Below the pieces are notes generated by a model. The model saw only the letters and a list, made by a program, of their open reading frames with translations, did no database searches and was not told where the DNA came from. DNA of 7,294 nt. It comes from an uncultured Sphingobacteriales bacterium. Lineage in GTDB: Bacteria; Bacteroidota; Bacteroidia; Chitinophagales; Chitinophagaceae. Of this stretch, positions 1 to 5,883 are shown piece after piece. The position numbers and the translations under genes were made by a program. The first letter of the stretch is position 1. Every line of letters starts with the position of its first letter. The stretch spans positions 1-7,294 of the forward strand of contig CAMPKG010000175.1 of the NCBI GenBank assembly GCA_946887085.1, given 5' to 3'.

Positions 1-222
1 GCGGACGCTCAGCACGAAGAAGAATTCATCTTCATTATCGTGTTTATGCCAGTGGAATTCGCCTTCAACCATGGCCAGGCGCACAACGCTGTCGTTCACC
101 TGCGTGAGGGTACGGTTGGCCCAGGTCTCTTTTACAGAGTCCACCACGGAAGGCACATCGATGAGCTCCTGGTGGCCGAAGAGCACATCGAGATTGATAT
201 TGTAATCCTCAAGTGTTTTCAT
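1..222 (-). CDS. Cupin-domain protein, C-terminus cut by window edge
   Basis: The first 74 residues are visible; the rest lies beyond position 1. The start is the ATG at 222-220. The visible end holds the first half of a cupin metal motif: residues 56-67 read FHWHKHDNEDEF, giving the H-x-H spacing (H57, H59 or H61) and the downstream acidic residue (E63 or E66) that bind a metal in small single-domain cupins. It is followed by the hydrophobic strand FFFVLS. Such proteins are cytoplasmic beta-barrels of about 110-130 residues with varied or unknown functions (isomerases, dioxygenases, sugar-binding proteins). Substrate cannot be assigned, and the N-terminus does not resemble 3-hydroxyanthranilate dioxygenase. 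It follows the DUF721 gene by 27 bp on the same strand, so cotranscription is likely. No Shine-Dalgarno sequence is seen. Confidence 0.85.
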   Translation of the reverse strand, partial: MKTLEDYNINLDVLFGHQELIDVPSVVDSVKETWANRTLTQVNDSVVRLAMVEGEFHWHKHDNEDEFFFVLSVR

Positions 223-249
223 AAAGCAGTTGGGATTTTTATAAGATAG

Positions 250-531
250 TTATTTGACGACGATGTCGGTAACAATACGTTCTTTGAAGTGACCGTTGAT
301 ACGCTCTATAAGTTGCTGCTTGCCATAGTATAGCTCCTGTTTCAGGGCGGCAACATCAGAGTAAATGGTCAGTGTAGTATCATTCAGCATCAGGTTGCGG
401 GTGTAGCGGCTGATGGTTTTGCCAACTATCTCCTCCCACTCCTGCCTCATGCGCAATTCTGTCACTTTGGGCTTCCACCTGGAGCGCTCCAAAAGCAGGT
501 TGATGGCTTCGCCGATACTGTACTGTCCCAT
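250..531 (-). CDS. DUF721 / DciA-like protein
   Basis: A 93-residue protein starting MGQYSIGEAINLLLERSRW. It has the layout of short Bacteroidota DUF721 proteins: an N-terminal helix ending near a Trp, the segment RMRQEWEEIVGKTISRYTRN (W and the VG-x-x-I pattern are typical), then the beta-rich part TLTIYSDVAALKQELYYGKQQLIERIN. The family is related to DciA, which helps load the replicative helicase DnaB in bacteria lacking DnaC; that role is known for DciA homologues but only inferred here. I place the start at the ATG at 531-529. The frame stays open to a TTG at 540-538, which would add three residues, but an in-frame ATG immediately before the conserved region is the simpler choice. It is the first gene of a unit with the cupin gene. 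In many Bacteroidota DUF721 lies near recF, which is not the case here. Confidence 0.82.
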   Translation of the reverse strand: MGQYSIGEAINLLLERSRWKPKVTELRMRQEWEEIVGKTISRYTRNLMLNDTTLTIYSDVAALKQELYYGKQQLIERINGHFKERIVTDIVVK

Positions 532-567
532 TGAATGCAAGTTAGAAAGAAGAACGGATGATCAAGG

Positions 568-600
568 CAAAACTTATGAACAACAGGTATGAGAAACCAA
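568..600 (-). promoter_or_regulatory. Possible promoter of the DUF721-cupin unit
   Basis: On the - strand a TTG (600-598) is followed 21 bp later by TAAGTTTTG (576-568). This resembles the Bacteroidota -33 TTG and -7 TAnnTTTG elements, with one extra T before the G. Transcription would begin near 560, about 30 bases before the ATG at 531. The match is imperfect, so this is tentative. Confidence 0.3.
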
Positions 601-669
601 CATATTGTCAGGCGGTTATCATAAATACGGGGCAGGCATGGATTAATGGCAAACTTTGACGTAAACACT

Positions 670-677
670 TATCTTTG
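670..677 (+). promoter_or_regulatory. Bacteroidota -7 promoter element of the lipoprotein gene
   Basis: TATCTTTG matches the TAnnTTTG consensus of the Bacteroidota primary sigma factor exactly and ends 24 bases before the ATG at 702. A TTTGAC lies at 655-660, but only 11 bases separate it from the -7 element, which is too close for a normal -33 element. No better TTG lies at the usual distance. Confidence 0.6.
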
Positions 678-701
678 TTTGCTTTTCGCGACACATAGCA
701 T

Positions 702-1763
702 ATGAAAAAATATTTCCTGGTTGGCGTTTCAGCTCTTTTGGCCCTAACGGGTTGTGAAGAAGATTTCGATGTAGCGGCACCTTATAAAGACATTACCGTA
801 GTGTACGGCATTATGGATAAGCTGGATACCGTGCATTATATCCGCGTTCAAAAGGCATTTCTTGACGAAAGGAAGAGTGCCATCGACATGGCCAAAGAGG
901 CTGATTCAAGCTTTTATAAAGACATCACTGTCAAGATGCAGGAAGTGTCAGACAAAGGTGTGGTTGTCGAACAAGTACTGTCCCGCGTCGATCTGAACCT
1001 GGAAGGTTCCACGAAAAACCCGCCGGCAAACAGCCAGGGATTTTTTACCTCGCCTAGCTGGGGTTACAGGTATGAGCGCCACCTGGATCATTTTAAACTC
1101 TACAGGCTGATCATCGCGAACAACGTTACCGGTCGCATCGACTCGTCTGAACTGTTGACCATAGTAAATTCAGACACTGCCAGGGGTAATAACAACAATT
1201 TCTACATCAGCGATTTTACAAAACCGCTGGAGCTGGATTTCGCCCGTACCAGTACAGGATTCGAATATACGCTGCGGGGAACTATGCCCAAGAATGGCTA
1301 TGCTGCAGAGGGTAAGGTCAGGTTCAATTACCTCGAAAAAAATACAGCGACCAACACGGAGGAAAGAAAGTCTGTGGAATACGTCTTCGACGAGAAACAG
1401 TACCCGGAGACCACGACATTTATCCTGAAAACGGCCAATCGCACCCTGCATTCCTTCCTGGTAGACGCTATCGGGCCGGCTCCCGCAAATGTTGAGCGGT
1501 ATATGGGTAAATGTGATATCACAATATATGCTGTCAACCGCGCCTTGTACAACTATAAAGAGATCAACCGGGCTCAAAGCGGCGGCCTTACAGGCGACCA
1601 GGTCAAACCCCTCTTCACCAATATGCGTGGCGGCAATGCTTTGGGATTGATTGGTTCGCGTACCTATCGATACTATGAAGGTGCCACCATTTCCAGCAAC
1701 ACTATAGACACCCTGAGACTCAACTCATTGACCAAGAGCCTGAACATCGTCGGCAAGGAATAA
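702..1763 (+). CDS. Uncharacterised Bacteroidota lipoprotein, probably surface-exposed
   Basis: A 353-residue protein with a lipoprotein signal peptide: positive MKK, a hydrophobic stretch at residues 5-15 and the lipobox LTGC with Cys18 as the lipidated residue. Right after the cysteine comes EEDFD, an acidic run like the lipoprotein export signal that sends Bacteroidota lipoproteins to the outer face of the outer membrane. The mature part opens with APYKDITVVYGIMDKLDTVHYIRVQKAF, a beta-strand-rich segment, and continues with alternating hydrophobic and polar stretches typical of beta-sandwich proteins. I do not see catalytic motifs or a C-terminal sorting domain. It may be a distant relative of DUF4249 lipoproteins, but I am not certain of the family. 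It stands alone between its own likely promoter and a strong terminator. Start choice is supported by the signal peptide beginning at this ATG. Confidence 0.88.
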   Translation: MKKYFLVGVSALLALTGCEEDFDVAAPYKDITVVYGIMDKLDTVHYIRVQKAFLDERKSAIDMAKEADSSFYKDITVKMQEVSDKGVVVEQVLSRVDLNLEGSTKNPPANSQGFFTSPSWGYRYERHLDHFKLYRLIIANNVTGRIDSSELLTIVNSDTARGNNNNFYISDFTKPLELDFARTSTGFEYTLRGTMPKNGYAAEGKVRFNYLEKNTATNTEERKSVEYVFDEKQYPETTTFILKTANRTLHSFLVDAIGPAPANVERYMGKCDITIYAVNRALYNYKEINRAQSGGLTGDQVKPLFTNMRGGNALGLIGSRTYRYYEGATISSNTIDTLRLNSLTKSLNIVGKE

Positions 1764-1788
1764 TAAACGAATTAAATACATATATCTG

Positions 1789-1820
1789 AGAGCCTCAATG
1801 TCATTGCATTGAGGCTTTTT
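1789..1820 (+). terminator. Rho-independent terminator after the lipoprotein gene
   Basis: A perfect 10-bp stem (AGCCTCAATG at 1791-1800 pairing with CATTGAGGCT at 1807-1816), a 6-base loop and a run of five T at 1816-1820. It sits 27 bases after the stop codon and separates the lipoprotein gene from dnaK. Confidence 0.88.
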
Positions 1821-1829
1821 CTTGGGGAC

Positions 1830-1919
1830 TTGGCAGAAAACCTGACATATTTACAGCAACTGCGCTGCTGGCATGTGTATTGACATGTAAATGGTAGCAA
1901 ACAAGTAAATAAACATAAT
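1830..1919 (+). promoter_or_regulatory. dnaK upstream region with inverted repeat and promoter-like hexamer
   Basis: The space between the terminator and dnaK must hold the dnaK promoter. It has no exact TAnnTTTG and no CIRCE operator. It contains TTGACA (1880-1885) overlapping an inverted repeat CATGT-N6-ACATG (1872-1887), a small hairpin CAGCA-N7-TGCTG (1854-1870), and TGGCAG at 1831-1836, which resembles the -24 half of a sigma-54 promoter but lacks a good -12 half. An AT-rich stretch (1906-1919) precedes the gene. Which of these is functional cannot be decided by reading. Confidence 0.25.
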
Positions 1920-1930
1920 CTGATCGTACT

Positions 1931-3823
1931 ATGGGAAAAATCATTGGAATTGACTTAGGAACTACCAACTCTTGCGTAGCTGTAATGGAGGGTAATGAGC
2001 CGGTAGTTATAGCTAATGACGAAGGCCGTCGCACAACCCCCTCGGTTGTAGCATTTTTGAAGAACGGCGAGCGTAAGGTTGGAGACCCTGCAAAACGCCA
2101 GGCGATCACCAACCCGATGAACACTATCATGTCTATCAAGCGTTACATGGGTCGCCGTTTCGACGAAGTGGGCACCGAAATGACGCACCACTCTTATAAG
2201 ATACTAAAGGGGGACAATAATACTCCCCGCGTGGATATAGATGGCCGTATGTATACCCCGCAGGAAATATCTGCAATGATCCTTCAGAAAATGAAGAAGA
2301 TCGCAGAGGATTTTCTGGGTCATGAAGTAAACGAGGCAGTGATCACCGTACCTGCATACTTTAACGATGCGCAACGCCAGGCGACGAAAGAAGCCGGCGA
2401 GATCGCAGGTTTGAATGTGCGCCGTATCATCAACGAGCCTACAGCAGCCGCGCTGGCCTACGGCCTTGATAAACAGCATAAGGATAGCAAGATCGCGGTA
2501 TTCGACCTTGGTGGTGGTACATTCGATATTTCTGTACTGGAGCTGGGCGATGGCGTTTTTGAAGTAAAATCTACCAACGGCGACACTCACCTTGGCGGTG
2601 ATGACTTTGATAAAGTGATCATGGACTGGCTGGCAGAGGAATTCAAAAAAGACGAAGCTGTTGACCTGCATAAAGACCCGATGGCATGGCAGCGCCTGAA
2701 AGAAGCTGCTGAAAAGGCTAAGATAGAACTGTCTTCTTCACAGGAAACAGAGATCAATCTGCCTTATATCACAGCCGTTGACGGTGTACCCAAACACCTG
2801 GTGCGTAAACTAAGCCGTGCTAAATTCGAGCAGCTGGCAGACAGCCTCGTGGAGCGCACATTGGAGCCTTGCCGCAAAGCATTGAAAGACGCAGGTATGT
2901 CCACTTCTGATATCGACGAAGTGATATTGGTAGGTGGTTCTACACGTATACCTAAAGTGCAGGAAGTAGTTGAGAAATTCTTCGGCAAGAAACCGCACAG
3001 GGGTGTTAACCCGGATGAAGTTGTAGCTATTGGTGCCGCTATACAAGGTGGTGTGTTGACAGGTGATGTAAAAGATGTACTTCTGCTGGACGTTACCCCG
3101 TTGTCGCTTGGTATCGAAACTATGGGTGGTGTAATGACCAAACTGATAGAGTCGAACACTACTATCCCAACGAAGAAGAGCGAAGTGTTCTCTACCGCCA
3201 GCGATAACCAGCCAAGCGTTGAGATCAACGTGATACAGGGTGAGCGCCCGATGGCAAAAGACAACAAATCATTGGGACGTTTCATTCTCGATGGCATTCC
3301 GCCTGCACCACGTGGTATACCACAGGTAGAAGTTATCTTCGATATAGACGCTAACGGTATATTGCATGTAACTGCTAAAGACAAGGGTACGGGTAAACAA
3401 CAAAACATCCGTATCGAAGCAGGTAGCGGTTTGAGCAAGGAAGAGATCGAAAAAATGAAGAACGAGGCAAAGGCCAACGAAGAAACGGACAAGAAAGTGC
3501 GTGAGCGTGTTGAAAAGCTGAATGCTGCCGACGGCATCATCTTTACTTCGGAAAAGCAACTGAAAGAATATGGAGATAAAATACCTGCCGATCAGAAAGC
3601 TCCTATCGAAGCTGCGGTTGCTAAGTTAAAAGAAGCGCACAAAAGCGAAGACCTGGATGGCATCGACAAAGCAATGGAAGAGCTGAATGCTGCATGGCAG
3701 ACAGCCAGTCAGCACATCTACAACGCACAGCAGCAGGCCGGTGGCGCCGATGGTGCGGGCCAGCAAACTGCAGGCAACAATGATGGCGGTGTAGCTGATG
3801 CGGAATACGAAGAAGTGAAATAA
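1931..3823 (+). CDS. dnaK: Chaperone DnaK (Hsp70)
   Basis: Complete 630-residue cytoplasmic Hsp70, an ATP-driven chaperone that binds exposed hydrophobic peptides and works with DnaJ and GrpE. All three Hsp70 signatures are present: IDLGTTNS (7-14), [14 protein letters not shown] (188-201, with T197 matching the E. coli autophosphorylation site T199) and [15 protein letters not shown] (331-345). K70, matching the catalytic lysine of E. coli DnaK, is conserved. The interdomain linker DVLLLDVTP lies at 382-390, the substrate-binding beta domain spans roughly 391-500, and the helical lid about 501-600. A Gln/Gly/Ala-rich tail leads to the end AEYEEVK, lacking the DKK that follows EEVK in E. coli. 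The start [10 protein letters not shown] is the canonical one. The gene is monocistronic, bounded by terminators on both sides, with no grpE or dnaJ in the window. No Shine-Dalgarno sequence is visible. Confidence 0.99.
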   Translation: MGKIIGIDLGTTNSCVAVMEGNEPVVIANDEGRRTTPSVVAFLKNGERKVGDPAKRQAITNPMNTIMSIKRYMGRRFDEVGTEMTHHSYKILKGDNNTPRVDIDGRMYTPQEISAMILQKMKKIAEDFLGHEVNEAVITVPAYFNDAQRQATKEAGEIAGLNVRRIINEPTAAALAYGLDKQHKDSKIAVFDLGGGTFDISVLELGDGVFEVKSTNGDTHLGGDDFDKVIMDWLAEEFKKDEAVDLHKDPMAWQRLKEAAEKAKIELSSSQETEINLPYITAVDGVPKHLVRKLSRAKFEQLADSLVERTLEPCRKALKDAGMSTSDIDEVILVGGSTRIPKVQEVVEKFFGKKPHRGVNPDEVVAIGAAIQGGVLTGDVKDVLLLDVTPLSLGIETMGGVMTKLIESNTTIPTKKSEVFSTASDNQPSVEINVIQGERPMAKDNKSLGRFILDGIPPAPRGIPQVEVIFDIDANGILHVTAKDKGTGKQQNIRIEAGSGLSKEEIEKMKNEAKANEETDKKVRERVEKLNAADGIIFTSEKQLKEYGDKIPADQKAPIEAAVAKLKEAHKSEDLDGIDKAMEELNAAWQTASQHIYNAQQQAGGADGAGQQTAGNNDGGVADAEYEEVK

Positions 3824-3847
3824 CAAAACGATATAGTAACAATGTTA

Positions 3848-3874
3848 AAATGGCCGGTATTACCGGCCATTTCT
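3848..3874 (+). terminator. Hairpin terminator after dnaK
   Basis: A perfect 11-bp GC-rich stem (3848-3858 with 3862-3872, core TGGCCGGT/ACCGGCCA) with a 3-base loop, starting 25 bases after the dnaK stop. The T-run is short (ATTTCT), but A/T flanks on both sides allow termination in either direction. Confidence 0.75.
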
Positions 3875-3924
3875 CATGCAGAGGTATAGTCTTTTTACGC
3901 TGATGATGAATAAATAGTAGAATT

Positions 3925-4104
3925 ATGAAAGGCTCAAGAAATAGCGCGAACAAGCAGAGCAAACAGGGTGTGGTAAACACTCCGAGGCCGGAGATAAGAG
4001 ACGACCTGGATAGCCGCGAAAGAAAAGATGTGAACTATAAAGACCATAACAACAAGCGAGGCAAAAAGCCAAACTCGCGCGATAAGAATGATGCGGGCAA
4101 CTAA
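3925..4104 (+). CDS. Small, highly charged hypothetical protein (59 residues)
   Basis: An open frame from ATG 3925 to TAA 4102-4104 encoding 59 residues: MKGSRNSANKQSKQGVV, then TPRPEIRDDLDSRERKD, and a basic, Asn-rich end (NNKRGKKPNSRDKNDAGN). There is no signal peptide or membrane segment, no Cys, and almost no large hydrophobic residues, so it is probably disordered in the cytoplasm. The composition (Lys, Arg, Asn, Asp, Ser) is that of a small nucleic-acid-associated or stress-type protein, but no function can be named. Support for its being real: it lies neatly between the dnaK terminator and another hairpin directly after its stop, and it has a sensible methionine start and no other gene over it. 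I recall similar short MKGSR/MKGSK-type proteins in related bacteria but cannot verify this. No clear promoter motif is seen upstream. Confidence 0.72.
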   Translation: MKGSRNSANKQSKQGVVNTPRPEIRDDLDSRERKDVNYKDHNNKRGKKPNSRDKNDAGN

Positions 4105-4106
4105 TG

Positions 4107-4136
4107 ATAAGCGGGAACTATCCCGCTTATTTGTTT
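4107..4136. terminator. Shared hairpin terminator between convergent genes
   Basis: A perfect 10-bp stem (ATAAGCGGGA at 4107-4116 with TCCCGCTTAT at 4121-4130) and a 4-base loop, followed on the + strand by TTGTTTA. It begins 3 bases after the small protein's stop and includes the stop codon of the convergent DinB-family gene (4127-4129). The T-rich side favours termination of + strand transcripts; it probably serves both. Confidence 0.78.
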
Positions 4137-4621
4137 ACCATAAACAAGGAAAGGTCTGTAGCAGGGATCTTATTGACGCCGACCTGCCGGAGCATCGTAA
4201 CGAGCTGCCCCCTATGATAGGTTGAATGGTTGAAAGCATGGTTCAGCACCACGTATACAGGTATCTTTACCGGTTGATGCTGCCGGTCGTAATACTGCAG
4301 GACATGCGTAAACCCGCGATCGTCATATTGCTTTTCGACAAAACTGATCATCCCCGCAGAAGCGCTTGACCATTGGGTACAAAGATCATTAAAAGTTCCG
4401 GTGAAGCTGTCGGGCGCCCATACAGGCTGCTCGGTAAGCAACAGCCGCTGCAGCCAGATGTTTTCAGCACCCCAGATATGCCTTACGGTATCTTGTATTG
4501 AGGGAAAGCTGGAGATCACTTCCTGCTCCAGTTTGCCTGCGGCTAGCTTCAGCATTACATCTATGATGCGTTTATTAGCCCATACATTGTATTTAGCATA
4601 TTGGAGCAGCAATTCCTTCAT
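4127..4621 (-). CDS. DinB-family putative metal-dependent protein
   Basis: A 164-residue protein with the DinB/YfiT four-helix-bundle pattern. The start MKELLLQYAKYNVWANKRI is the usual first helix (YnxWAN), DTVRHIWGAENIWLQR (residues 44-59) supplies the first metal-ligand histidine, H48, and NHAFNHSTYHRGQL (127-140) supplies H132 and H136, the characteristic HxxxH-RGQ motif. Family members bind a divalent metal; some are thiol-dependent transferases (bacillithiol or mycothiol S-transferase-like), but most, including this one, have no known substrate. The name is unrelated to DNA polymerase IV, also called DinB. Length fits the family. It is divergent from the trans-sulfuration gene with only 38 bp between the two starts and convergent with the small charged protein gene. 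Confidence 0.93.
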   Translation of the reverse strand: MKELLLQYAKYNVWANKRIIDVMLKLAAGKLEQEVISSFPSIQDTVRHIWGAENIWLQRLLLTEQPVWAPDSFTGTFNDLCTQWSSASAGMISFVEKQYDDRGFTHVLQYYDRQHQPVKIPVYVVLNHAFNHSTYHRGQLVTMLRQVGVNKIPATDLSLFMVNK

Positions 4622-4630
4622 AGTATATTG

Positions 4631-4638
4631 TAACTTTG
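4631..4638 (+). promoter_or_regulatory. Bacteroidota -7 promoter element of the trans-sulfuration/thiolase operon
   Basis: TAACTTTG is an exact TAnnTTTG match, 21 bases before the ATG at 4660. Transcription would start near 4643-4645, downstream of the TTG at 4636 that would otherwise extend the gene. No TTG sits at the standard -33 distance; the nearest, at 4601-4603, is 27 bases upstream. Confidence 0.6.
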
Positions 4639-4643
4639 CAGGG

Positions 4644-4650
4644 CAAAATA
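4644..4650 (-). promoter_or_regulatory. Possible -7 element of the DinB-family gene
   Basis: On the - strand TATTTTG (4650-4644) is one base short of TAnnTTTG and lies 22 bases before the ATG at 4621. If used, it faces the promoter element at 4631-4638 across only 5 bases. Confidence 0.3.
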
Positions 4651-4659
4651 CCCGGCCTG

Positions 4660-5880
4660 ATGAGCGATAAAAATACTAAAGGATTTGAGACTCTCTGTAT
4701 CCACGGAGGGCACGATCCTGAAAACAAACGTGCACACCTTACGCCTATCTATGCTACAAGCACCTACACGTTTGACAGCGCAGAACAAGCTGCTGCCATC
4801 TTCAGAAACGAGGAACCGGGATATGTTTACGGGCGTTTCGGCAGCCCTACTACCAACGAGGCAGAAGAAAAGATAGCGTTGCTGGAAGGATATGGGTTGA
4901 AAGATGACAACGGTGAGCCTTTAAAACTGAAGGCAATCCTGCATGCTTCAGGCATGGCGGCGATCACGACCATGCTGCTTAGCAACCTGAAAACAGGAGA
5001 CACGATCATTACACACCATTCGTTGTATGGTGGGACACAGGAGATGATCGATAAGATATTGCCTAACCTGGGCATCAGAGCGACTATCGCCGATTTTCAT
5101 AAACTCGATGCAGTTGATAGTGCTATAAAGAATGACAGCAGCATTAGGCTGATGTACATTGAAACACCTGCCAACCCTACGCTACAATGTGTGGATATGG
5201 AAGCACTGGCTGCACTTGGAAAAAAGCATAACCTCATAATTTGTGCCGACAACACGTTCGCAACGCCTTACCTGCAGCAGCCATTTAAATACGGTGTTGA
5301 CTTTGTGATGCACTCTACCACCAAATTTCTGAATGGACATGGCACCGCTATCGGAGGCATTCTGCTTGGCAGGGATATGGAGAAGATGAATGGAGTTATC
5401 ACCAAGACTTACCGCCTGCTCGGAGGCAACAGCAATGCTTTCGATGCATTCCTGTTGAATACCGGTTTAAAGACTTTCGCATTGCGTATGGAAAGGCATT
5501 GCGCCAATGCACAAAAAGTTGCAGAGTTTCTCGAGAAACATCCCGCTGTAAGTAAGGTAAACTACCTCGGCCTTACTTCGCATCCCGACCATACCATCGC
5601 CAAAAAGCAAATGAAACATGCGGGAGCTATGCTGAGCTTTGAGCTGAAAGGCGGATATGAGGCCGGTACCCGGTTCATCAACAAGATAAAAGTATGCACC
5701 AGCGCAGTATCGCTGGGTACTGCTGATACGCTTATTTCACATCCTGCATCTACAACACACGTAGGCGTGAAACCGGAAGACCGTCAGAAGTTTGGCATTA
5801 CCGATGGTCTCATCCGCATGAGCGTGGGCATCGAAACCTTAGAAGACATTATTAACGACTTAAATCAAGCACTTCAATAA
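4660..5880 (+). CDS. PLP-dependent trans-sulfuration enzyme (cystathionine gamma-synthase / methionine gamma-lyase family)
   Basis: A 406-residue cytoplasmic enzyme of the Cys/Met-metabolism PLP family. Numbered from ATG 4660: YGRFGSPTTN (57-66) gives the Tyr and Arg that hold the PLP phosphate of the partner subunit, SGM is at 97-99, Y123 stacks on the cofactor, D197 (in ADNTFATP) contacts the pyridine nitrogen, K222 in HSTTKFLNGHG is the Schiff-base lysine, and R386 in GLIRMSVGIE binds the substrate carboxylate. The residue after Y123-G is Gly (YGGT), as in cystathionine synthases and lyases, rather than the Cys of classical methionine gamma-lyases, although the HPASTTH end resembles the latter. 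The exact reaction (cystathionine synthesis, cystathionine cleavage or methionine cleavage) is therefore open. About ten extra residues (near 80-89) lie before the SGM segment. An upstream in-frame TTG at 4636 is rejected because it lies inside the promoter element. Confidence 0.93.
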   Translation: MSDKNTKGFETLCIHGGHDPENKRAHLTPIYATSTYTFDSAEQAAAIFRNEEPGYVYGRFGSPTTNEAEEKIALLEGYGLKDDNGEPLKLKAILHASGMAAITTMLLSNLKTGDTIITHHSLYGGTQEMIDKILPNLGIRATIADFHKLDAVDSAIKNDSSIRLMYIETPANPTLQCVDMEALAALGKKHNLIICADNTFATPYLQQPFKYGVDFVMHSTTKFLNGHGTAIGGILLGRDMEKMNGVITKTYRLLGGNSNAFDAFLLNTGLKTFALRMERHCANAQKVAEFLEKHPAVSKVNYLGLTSHPDHTIAKKQMKHAGAMLSFELKGGYEAGTRFINKIKVCTSAVSLGTADTLISHPASTTHVGVKPEDRQKFGITDGLIRMSVGIETLEDIINDLNQALQ

Positions 5881-5883
5881 AGC

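Noticed and set aside
1..222. 3-hydroxyanthranilate 3,4-dioxygenase (a cupin), which would have tied in with the ACMSD-like gene
   Set aside because: The N-terminus and motif context do not resemble that enzyme; it is a generic small cupin and lies on the opposite strand far from the ACMSD-like gene.
40..249. A 69-codon + strand frame over the cupin gene
   Set aside because: The opposite strand encodes a clear cupin metal motif; this frame is its shadow.
462..668. A 68-codon - strand frame across the DUF721 start and the intergenic region
   Set aside because: It overlaps the DUF721 coding region in another frame and has no recognisable features.
1170..1577. A 135-codon open frame antisense to the lipoprotein gene
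   Set aside because: The + strand frame has a signal peptide, promoter motif and terminator; the antisense frame has none.
1831..1846. Sigma-54 promoter for dnaK (TGGCAG with downstream CTGA)
   Set aside because: The -24 half is good but the -12 half lacks the GC at the required spacing, so I do not call it as a promoter, only as part of an uncertain control region.
2204..2671. A 155-codon antisense frame inside dnaK
   Set aside because: Opposite the conserved ATPase domain; no recognisable protein features.
2764..3540. A 258-codon open frame antisense to dnaK
   Set aside because: Long antisense frames opposite Hsp70 genes are a known by-product of their codon usage. The translation is Ser/Thr/Pro-rich without any domain, and dnaK is certain on the other strand.
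3621..3980. A 119-codon - strand frame crossing the dnaK 3' end and its terminator
   Set aside because: It runs through a terminator hairpin and into the small + strand gene, and its Cys/Leu/His-rich translation looks like antisense noise.
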